From NCBI GenBank assembly GCA_049318165.1, contig JBMOGW010000057.1, positions 1-16,284 on the forward strand: 16,284 nt of DNA, written 5' to 3'. How positions within the stretch are numbered: the stretch's first letter is position 1; each line of letters begins with the position of its first letter. The position numbers were made by a program, and so were the translations under genes. Below the pieces are notes generated by a model that saw only the letters and a program-made list of their open reading frames with translations, searched no databases and was not told the origin of the DNA. Below, in pieces: positions 6,470-12,369 of the stretch. Source of the DNA: UBA668 sp049318165. Its GTDB lineage: Bacteria; Actinomycetota; Acidimicrobiia; Acidimicrobiales; Ilumatobacteraceae.

Positions 6470-7263
6470 ACCTGCTGCTCGACGACGCGCAACGTGCCGA
6501 CATGGCACGGCAGTTGTACGAAGCCCGCCGTACCGGGCACGGCATCACGCCACCGAGCGAATTGATCGAGTTCACGCTCGACGACGCCTACCTGGTCCGC
6601 CGGGCGTTCGTGGACCTGATGCTCGCCGATGGCCGCACCCCCCGCGGCCACAAGATCGGGTTCACCTCGCCCGCGATGCAACAGATGTACGGCATGTCCG
6701 GCCCCGACTTCGGTCAGTTGCTCGACGACGTGTTCATCCCCGTCGGGCACTCCGTTCCGGCCAGTGCGCTCGCGGACGCTCGTGTGGAGGCGGAGATCGC
6801 ATTCGAGATGGCCCGGCCGCTCGAGGGCCCAGGGGTCACGATCGACGACGTCCTGGCGGCGACGGCTCGGGTCCGTGCCGCGATCGAGGTCATCGACAGC
6901 CGCGTCGGCGCGATGCGCGCGAAGGCGGTCGACTCGATCGCCGACAACGCGGGCGCCGGCAAGGTGGTGCTCGGCGAGGTCACGCTGGATCCCCGAGCGG
7001 TCGACCTCGCTGCCATCACCATCGAGATGCGCGTCGACGGCGACACACAGGTCGGCCGCAGCGGCGACGTGATGGGCCACCCCGCGGCAGCCGTCGCATG
7101 GCTGGCCGACAAGCTGCACGCGATCGACGGACTCGGCGGACGGATCAACGCAGGCGACGTCATCATGTCGGGCTCGGCAGTGCGATCCGTCGCCGTGACC
7201 GCGGGTTCTCGCCTGCACGCATCGTTCGGACCCTTCGGCACCATCGAGATCGAGTTCACATGA
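6466..7263 (+). CDS. 2-keto-4-pentenoate hydratase / 2-oxohept-4-ene-1,7-dioate hydratase-like (MhpD/HpcG family)
   Basis: A 265-residue member of the fumarylacetoacetase-fold hydratase/decarboxylase group, which adds water to, or decarboxylates, unsaturated 2-keto acids using a divalent metal. The metal ligands expected from HpcG and MhpD are present: Glu108 and Glu110 in VEAEIAFEM and Glu141 in AIEVIDSR. Lys63 in GHKIGFTSPAMQ, DNAGAGKVVLGE (160-171), GHPAAAVAWLADKL and AGDVIMSGS are also family blocks. Members normally act in meta-cleavage of aromatics, but no ring-cleavage dioxygenase or aldolase is present here, so it probably handles an unsaturated 2-keto acid made by the neighbouring aminotransferase. 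Translation is coupled on both sides by ATGA overlaps (6466-6469, 7260-7263). 2-Oxo-3-hexenedioate decarboxylase is an alternative that cannot be excluded. Confidence 0.85.
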   Translation: MNLLLDDAQRADMARQLYEARRTGHGITPPSELIEFTLDDAYLVRRAFVDLMLADGRTPRGHKIGFTSPAMQQMYGMSGPDFGQLLDDVFIPVGHSVPASALADARVEAEIAFEMARPLEGPGVTIDDVLAATARVRAAIEVIDSRVGAMRAKAVDSIADNAGAGKVVLGEVTLDPRAVDLAAITIEMRVDGDTQVGRSGDVMGHPAAAVAWLADKLHAIDGLGGRINAGDVIMSGSAVRSVAVTAGSRLHASFGPFGTIEIEFT

Positions 7264-9671
7264 AAGATCAGTACCGGGTCGTCGTCATCGGCGGCGGCAT
7301 CGTCGGCGTCAGCGTCCTCTACCACCTCGCACGCGCCGGGTGGACCGACATCGCGCTGATCGAGCGCTCGGAGCTCACGGCCGGCTCGACGTGGCACGCC
7401 GCGGCCGGCTTCCACTCCATCAACGACGACCCCAACATCGCTGCGCTGCAGGACTACTCGATCGGCCTGTACAAGGAGATCGAGGCCGAGAGCGGCCAGA
7501 GCGTCGGGCTCCGGATGACCGGCGGCATCAGCCTGGCCGGCACACAGGAGCGCTGGGAGTTCCTCAAGGCCGCCCATTCGATGAACGCCACGCTCGACCT
7601 GCACAGCCGCCTCGTCGAGCCCGACGAGATCGCTGCGATGTGCCCGATCGTCGAGATCGACAACGTCGTCGGTGGCCTGTACGAGCCGAACGAGGGGCGG
7701 CTCGACCCGCACGGGAGCACCCATGCGTTCGCCATCGCCGCCCGGCAACGCGGCGCCGACGTGATCCTGCGCAACCGCGTGCTCGACCTCGTGCCCCATC
7801 CCGACGGTTGGACGGTGGTGACCGAACTCGGCACCGTGCGCGCCGAGCACGTCGTCAACGCCGCCGGCCTGTGGGCGCGTCGTGTCGGACGCATGGCGGG
7901 TGTCGACCTGCCGTTGTTGCCCATGGCCCACCACTACCTCGTCACCGAGGACGTGCCCGAGCTCGCCGGCGTCGAGGACCTTCCCGCGATCACCGATCTC
8001 GAAGGTTTCACGTACATGCAGCAGGAGCACGGCGGCGTGCTGCTCGGCGTGTACGAGACGAACCCACGTCACTGGATGCCACAGGGGGCACCCTGGGACT
8101 ACGGGATGGAACTGATCCCACCGGACATCGAGCGGATCAGCCCCGAGCTGTCGATCGGCTTCGCCCGCTTCCCGGCTCTCGCCAACGTCGGCATCCGCCG
8201 CTGGGTGAACGGGGCGCTCACCGTCACCCCGGACGGGAACCCGCTCGTGGGACCCGTGCGCGGTGTGCGCAACTTCTGGCTCGCCACCGGCTGCATGGCG
8301 GGCTTCTCCCAGGGCAGCGCGATCGGCGTGTCGCTCGCGAACTGGATGGTGCACGGGCAACCGGGCTTCGACGTGTTCGGCATGGACATCGCCCGCTTCG
8401 GGCCGTTCGCGTCGAGCGAGGGCTACCTGCGCGACACGACCGCCCAGTTCTACGCGCGCCGCTTCATCATCGCCTACCCGAACGAGGAGCTGCCCGCCGG
8501 CCGCCCGCTGAAGGTCTCCCCCGCCTACGACGCGTTGACGGCCGAGGGCGCACGGTTCAGCGTCCTCTGGGGCATGGAGAGCCCTTCGTTCTTCGCGCCC
8601 GGCGATCCCGGCTTCGAGGAGACCCCGACCCTGCGCCGTTCGAACGCACACGAGCTGGTCGCGGCAGAGGTCGCGGCGACCCGCACGGCTGCCGGCATGT
8701 TCGAGACCTCGGTGTACGCCCGATACGAGGTCAGCGGCCCGGGCGCGCGGCAATGGCTGGATCGCGTGCTGGCGTGTCGCCTCCCCGCGGTCGGGCGGGT
8801 GCGGCTGGCGCCGATGCTCGGTCACGACGGCGCGCTGATGGGCGACATGTCGGTCACCTGCCTCGGCGACGACCAGTACTGGCTGGTCGGCTCGTATTCG
8901 TTGCAGGAGTTCCACCAGCGCTGGTTCGAGGAGCATCTGCCGCCGTCGGGTGTCCGGGTGGTCAACCGTTCCGACGATCACATGGGCTTCGCACTGTCGG
9001 GCCCGGCGTCGGCACAGATCCTGGCGGCGTTGACGAGCGCCAATCCGGCGGGTGATGACCTGTCGTTCTTCGCCGCCCGCCGCATGTCGGTGGGCAATGC
9101 CGACGCGTTGGTGGCGCGGATGTCGCTCACCGGCGAGCGCGGCTACGAGATCACCGTGCCGACCGTGCATCATCGGGCCCTGTTCCACGACCTGATGCGT
9201 GTGGGGCGCGACCTCGGCCTGCGCCCGTTCGGTCTTCGCGCGCTCGACTCCCTGCGCCTCGAGAAGGGCTACGGCATCTGGTCGGCGGAGTTCGCGCAGA
9301 ACATCACCCCGGCGATGTCGGGTCTCGACCATCACGTGGACGGCGCGAAGGCGGACTTCATCGGGCGCGATGCGTTCCTCGCCGCACAGGACCGTGGCCC
9401 GGCGCAGCGGCTCGTGATCCTGCGGGTCGACGCCGCCGATGCCGATGCCACCGGGTTCGAGCCGGTGTGGCTCGGTGAGCGACGCGTGGGGTACGTCACC
9501 TCCGGCGCCTACGGGCACTCGGTCGGCCAGAGCCTGGCGATGGCGTACGTCGACGTGGAAGTGCTCGCCGATGCACCTGCCCTCGAGGTCGACATCGTCG
9601 GTGAGCGGCGGTCGGCCACCGTGCTCGACCGCTGTCCGTACGACCCGTCCGGAGACCGGCTGAAGGGCTGA
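7260..9671 (+). CDS. Dimethylglycine/sarcosine-dehydrogenase-like flavoprotein with GcvT folate domain
   Basis: An 803-residue two-part enzyme like mitochondrial DMGDH and SARDH (about 850-900 residues with their transit peptides). Residues 6-360 are a DAO-type FAD domain with the loop VVVIGGGIVGVSVLYHL (7-23) and GSTWHAAAG (42-50). His46 in this motif corresponds to the histidine that carries covalent FAD in the mammalian enzymes. A linker domain (about 360-412) precedes PLKVSPAYDAL, which opens the GcvT-like tetrahydrofolate domain (about 415-690, with GERGYEITVP near 624) and a GcvT C-terminal barrel (about 700-795). The expected reaction is oxidative N-demethylation, giving formaldehyde or 5,10-methylene-tetrahydrofolate. 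ATG 7260 overlaps the hydratase stop (ATGA). An electron acceptor such as ETF is not encoded nearby. The exact N-methyl substrate is unknown. Confidence 0.87.
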   Translation: MKDQYRVVVIGGGIVGVSVLYHLARAGWTDIALIERSELTAGSTWHAAAGFHSINDDPNIAALQDYSIGLYKEIEAESGQSVGLRMTGGISLAGTQERWEFLKAAHSMNATLDLHSRLVEPDEIAAMCPIVEIDNVVGGLYEPNEGRLDPHGSTHAFAIAARQRGADVILRNRVLDLVPHPDGWTVVTELGTVRAEHVVNAAGLWARRVGRMAGVDLPLLPMAHHYLVTEDVPELAGVEDLPAITDLEGFTYMQQEHGGVLLGVYETNPRHWMPQGAPWDYGMELIPPDIERISPELSIGFARFPALANVGIRRWVNGALTVTPDGNPLVGPVRGVRNFWLATGCMAGFSQGSAIGVSLANWMVHGQPGFDVFGMDIARFGPFASSEGYLRDTTAQFYARRFIIAYPNEELPAGRPLKVSPAYDALTAEGARFSVLWGMESPSFFAPGDPGFEETPTLRRSNAHELVAAEVAATRTAAGMFETSVYARYEVSGPGARQWLDRVLACRLPAVGRVRLAPMLGHDGALMGDMSVTCLGDDQYWLVGSYSLQEFHQRWFEEHLPPSGVRVVNRSDDHMGFALSGPASAQILAALTSANPAGDDLSFFAARRMSVGNADALVARMSLTGERGYEITVPTVHHRALFHDLMRVGRDLGLRPFGLRALDSLRLEKGYGIWSAEFAQNITPAMSGLDHHVDGAKADFIGRDAFLAAQDRGPAQRLVILRVDAADADATGFEPVWLGERRVGYVTSGAYGHSVGQSLAMAYVDVEVLADAPALEVDIVGERRSATVLDRCPYDPSGDRLKG

Positions 9672-9736
9672 TCCGACGTCCCACAGGGCGCTTAGCATCC
9701 ACACACCACCACCACCACCACACAAAGGGGAACACC
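9672..9736 (+). promoter_or_regulatory. Leader of the substrate-binding protein gene, with ACC-rich run and strong RBS
   Basis: This 65-bp gap holds TAGCAT (9693-9698), a possible -10 box without a recognisable -35, then a simple ACC/CAC-rich run (about 9699-9722), then AAAGGGG (9724-9730) 6 nt before the ATG. Unlike the other units here, the lipoprotein gene therefore has a proper Shine-Dalgarno. That would suit extra transcription or higher translation of a binding protein relative to the enzymes upstream. The -10 call is weak; the RBS is clear. Confidence 0.4.
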
Positions 9737-11473
9737 ATGAGTCGGCACTCGCAGCAGCGGATGATCGATGCCATCCGGCGGTCGCAATCCGAACCGGGGA
9801 ATCACGTGATCGACGAGTTCGTCGCCGGACGGCTGTCGCGTCGCGACCTCCTCCGTCACGGCACCGTGATCGGGCTCTCGATCCCGACCATCGGCGCCCT
9901 GCTCGCCGCGTGCGGGAGCGACAGCAGCTCGGGCACGGCCACCACTGGCACGAGCGGCAGCACCGACACGGGCGGAGCGACGAGCACCACCCCACCGAAG
10001 AAGGGCGGCACGCTGATCATCGGTTCGGGCACGCCTTCGACCGCGTCGGCGAACCTCGACCCGGTCCTGATCAACGACCAGAACGGCCTCGTGCTGCTGA
10101 GCCAGGTGGGCCAGTTCCTGGCGATCTCGAACCCCGACCTCACGCTGTCGCCGTCGCTCGCCACGAAGTGGACCCCGAACGACGACGGTTCGAAGTGGAC
10201 CTTCACGATCGACCCGCGCGCGACCTTCAGCGACGGCTCCCCGGTGACCGCCGCCGATGTCGTGGCCACGATCGAGCGCCTGGTGAACCCGGACAACAAG
10301 TCGAACGCGCTGTCCGCGTTCCAGATCGGTCGCCTGTCGCCCGGCGGCACGACCGCCGTGGACGACACGACCGTGCTGTTCACCCTCGACGGCCCGATGG
10401 GCAACTTCCCGTACATCGTGTCGTCCGACAACTACAACGCGGTGATCCTGCCGGCGTCCGTCACCGACACCACGCAGTTCGCGACGGCGAAGATCGCCAC
10501 CTCGGGCGCCTACATGATCGACAGCTACAACCCCAACAGCGGTGTCACGTTCGTGCCCAACCCGAAGTACTGGGGTGCCGCTCCCCTGCTCGACTCGATC
10601 GAGTTCCGCTTCATCGACGACATCGGTGCGCAGGTCGCCGCGTTCACCACGGGTGAGATCGACGTGATCTCGCAGTTCTCGGTGACCGGCGGCGAGTCGT
10701 TGTTCGACAACCCCGACGTCACCGTCATCGAGCACCCGTCGTCGGCGCACCGCCAGATCCACATGCGCACGTCGAAGGGCCCGTTCACGGACAAGCGCGT
10801 CCGTCAGGCGATGGCGATCGCCATGGACCGCCAGGCCGCGATCGACGGGCTGTTCCAGGGCAAGGCCGCGATCGCCAACGACTCGCCGTTCTTCGACCTC
10901 TACCCGTCGACCGGCGACGCCCCGGACCGCGAGTTCGATCTGGCGAAGGCGAAGGCCCTGGCCGCCGAAGTGGCGCCCGATGGGTTCGACGTCGAACTGT
11001 TCGGCTTCTCGGCGCAGGAGATGCCCGACCTCGCGGTGTTGGTGCAGAAGGCCGCCAAGGAACTGAACATCAACGTGTCGATCTCGATGCGCGACGACTA
11101 CTACGACAACTACTGGGTGTCGTGGGACCCGTCGGTGCCGGGTTCCGACCTGGGCATCACCGACTACGGCCACCGCGGCGTGCCGGATGTGTTCCTCGCC
11201 GCGCCGCTGAAGTCGGTCGACAAGGGCGGCGTGTGGAACGCCGCCGAGTTCTCGAACGCCGAGTACGACTCGCTCGTCGACACGTACACGTCGTCGCTGG
11301 ACCTGCAGAGCCAGAAGGAAGCGTCCACGAAGATCCAGACGTTGCTGCAGGACGAGACGCCGATCATCTTCCCGTACAACTACAACTACCTGTCGGCCAC
11401 GAAGCCCGGCGTCGCCGGTCTGGTGACCTCGGCCATGGGCCACGTGTTCACCGATCAGGCCTCCAAGGCGTGA
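9737..11473 (+). CDS. ABC transporter substrate-binding lipoprotein, family 5 (oligopeptide/dipeptide type), Tat-exported
   Basis: A 578-residue extracytoplasmic solute receptor. The N-terminus has a long cytoplasmic lead, a twin-arginine motif SRRDLLR (residues 34-40), a hydrophobic stretch, and the lipobox LAAC with Cys59 as the acylated residue. A Ser/Thr/Gly linker (60-88) follows. The SBP_bac_5 domain covers about 90-560; SLATKWTPNDDGSKWTFTID followed by FSDGSPVTAADVVATIERL is the family signature near its start. Such proteins bind peptides, opines, nickel chelates or other polar compounds for an importer. No permease or ATPase gene follows: a strong hairpin closes the operon 7 nt after the stop. 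The importer must be elsewhere or shared. It probably captures the substrate of the enzymes upstream, which is inference from gene order. Family and localisation are secure. Confidence 0.9.
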   Translation: MSRHSQQRMIDAIRRSQSEPGNHVIDEFVAGRLSRRDLLRHGTVIGLSIPTIGALLAACGSDSSSGTATTGTSGSTDTGGATSTTPPKKGGTLIIGSGTPSTASANLDPVLINDQNGLVLLSQVGQFLAISNPDLTLSPSLATKWTPNDDGSKWTFTIDPRATFSDGSPVTAADVVATIERLVNPDNKSNALSAFQIGRLSPGGTTAVDDTTVLFTLDGPMGNFPYIVSSDNYNAVILPASVTDTTQFATAKIATSGAYMIDSYNPNSGVTFVPNPKYWGAAPLLDSIEFRFIDDIGAQVAAFTTGEIDVISQFSVTGGESLFDNPDVTVIEHPSSAHRQIHMRTSKGPFTDKRVRQAMAIAMDRQAAIDGLFQGKAAIANDSPFFDLYPSTGDAPDREFDLAKAKALAAEVAPDGFDVELFGFSAQEMPDLAVLVQKAAKELNINVSISMRDDYYDNYWVSWDPSVPGSDLGITDYGHRGVPDVFLAAPLKSVDKGGVWNAAEFSNAEYDSLVDTYTSSLDLQSQKEASTKIQTLLQDETPIIFPYNYNYLSATKPGVAGLVTSAMGHVFTDQASKA

Positions 11474-11480
11474 CCCGGAT

Positions 11481-11514
11481 GGGAGGAGGCCCGACGGGTG
11501 TCGGGCCTCCTCCC
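11481..11514 (+). terminator. Perfect 15-bp hairpin after the catabolic operon
   Basis: GGGAGGAGGCCCGAC (11481-11495) pairs fully with GTCGGGCCTCCTCCC (11500-11514) around the loop GGGT. It begins 7 nt after the lipoprotein stop codon. There is no T-run after it, so it is a hairpin-only terminator of the kind common in actinobacteria, or an mRNA 3'-end stabiliser. Its right arm occupies the place where the -35 of the downstream oxygenase promoter would lie. Confidence 0.75.
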
Positions 11515-11530
11515 GCCGGCACCGCATCAC

Positions 11531-11536
11531 TACAGT
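11531..11536 (+). promoter_or_regulatory. Leaderless-type -10 box of the oxygenase gene
   Basis: TACAGT (11531-11536) is followed by 7 nt and the ATG at 11544, the same spacing as for fabI. No Shine-Dalgarno is present. A -35 match is not recognisable; its expected position falls in the right arm of the upstream hairpin. Confidence 0.5.
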
Positions 11537-11543
11537 TCGCACC

Positions 11544-12347
11544 ATGACCGCCTCCATCGCCGAGATCGTCGATCTCGACCGCTACCCGCTGGATCAGATC
11601 GGGTCCCCGCAGTGGGAACGCCTGGTCGCCGACTGCCAAGCCGCGTTGCGCGATCACGGCATGTACGACCTTCCGGGGTTCGTTCGGCCGGCGGTGATCG
11701 CCGCCACCGCGACGACGTTGCTGCCGCGAATGGCCGACGAGTCGTATGCGGTCAACCGGACGCACAACATCTACTTCCTCGACCACATCGACGGCCTGGC
11801 CGACGACCACCCGGCGCTCACCAAGATGCTGACCGCCAACCACACGCTGTGCGGCGACCAACTGACCGACACGGCGCTCACCACGCTCTACGAGTGGGAG
11901 CCGTTCCAGGCGTTCATCGCGGCAACCGTCGGCAAGCCGAAGCTGCACCCGATGGCCGACCCGTTGGCCTGCGTCAACGTGCTCAGCTACCGCCCGGGCC
12001 AGTCGCTGAACTGGCACTTCGACCGCTCCGAGTTCACCACCACGATCGTGCTGCAGCAGCCGACAGGGGGTGGCGTGTTCGAGTACCGACGCGCCCTGCG
12101 CACGGCCACCGACCCGAACTACGAGGGTGTCGCCGCCGTCGTGCTCGAGCGCGACCCCGAGGTGCAGCGCATCGTCATCGAGCCCGGTGCGCTGAACGTG
12201 TTCCTCGGGAAGGACACGGCGCATCGCGTCACCACGGTCGCCGGCGACCTGGAACGGATGGTGGCCGTGCTGTCGTACTACGAGCAGCCCGGCGTCGTGT
12301 TCAGCGACACCGACAACCTGGGGTTCTACGGACGCACCGCCTCCTGA
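11544..12347 (+). CDS. Fe(II)/2-oxoglutarate-dependent oxygenase, BesD/HalD-related, with intact HxD (predicted hydroxylase)
   Basis: A 267-residue cupin-fold oxygenase. The iron-binding triad is visible: His158 and Asp160 in NWHFDRSEFTTTIVLQQ, and the distal His227 in GKDTAHRVTTV. Arg238 in DLERMVAVLSYYEQPG is placed to bind 2-oxoglutarate. The blocks LYEWEPFQAF, GKPKLHPMADPLACVNV and TGGGVFEY are the layout of the BesD/HalD group, whose founding members chlorinate free amino acids such as lysine. Those halogenases replace the aspartate by glycine to make room for chloride; here the aspartate is kept, so hydroxylation or another oxidation is expected instead. The likely substrate is a free amino acid or similar polar molecule, by analogy only. 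It has its own leaderless-type promoter and stands behind a terminator, so it is probably not part of the upstream operon. yyaL begins about 22 nt downstream. Confidence 0.78.
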   Translation: MTASIAEIVDLDRYPLDQIGSPQWERLVADCQAALRDHGMYDLPGFVRPAVIAATATTLLPRMADESYAVNRTHNIYFLDHIDGLADDHPALTKMLTANHTLCGDQLTDTALTTLYEWEPFQAFIAATVGKPKLHPMADPLACVNVLSYRPGQSLNWHFDRSEFTTTIVLQQPTGGGVFEYRRALRTATDPNYEGVAAVVLERDPEVQRIVIEPGALNVFLGKDTAHRVTTVAGDLERMVAVLSYYEQPGVVFSDTDNLGFYGRTAS

Positions 12348-12356
12348 AGGCGGCGA

Positions 12357-12362
12357 TACCGT
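12357..12362 (+). promoter_or_regulatory. Leaderless-type -10 box of the YyaL gene
   Basis: TACCGT (12357-12362) lies 7 nt before the ATG at 12370. A competing reading is that GAAGG (12346-12350) is a Shine-Dalgarno for a GTG start at 12361, in frame and three codons upstream. The sequence does not settle which is used. Confidence 0.4.
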
Positions 12363-12369
12363 GGGCGCC

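Noticed and set aside
9699..9722. ACC/CAC-rich run as a CRISPR or functional repeat.
   Set aside because: It is a short simple-sequence run without spacers or dyads; treated only as part of the mRNA leader.
6714..9995. Minus-strand open frame of 1093 codons opposite the hydratase, the DMGDH-like enzyme and the lipoprotein start.
   Set aside because: It is antisense to genes with clear catalytic motifs, has an Arg/His-rich low-complexity composition and no family signature; such frames arise from high GC at third positions.
9692..11557. Minus-strand open frame of 621 codons opposite the binding lipoprotein.
   Set aside because: Val/Arg/His-rich with no domain pattern, and antisense to a convincing Tat lipoprotein. 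It also crosses the terminator hairpin.
12361..12369. GTG 12361 as the start of the YyaL protein.
   Set aside because: Not excluded: GAAGG stands 10 nt upstream. ATG 12370 is preferred for the -10 box at 7 nt and the usual distance to the SSPYL motif.
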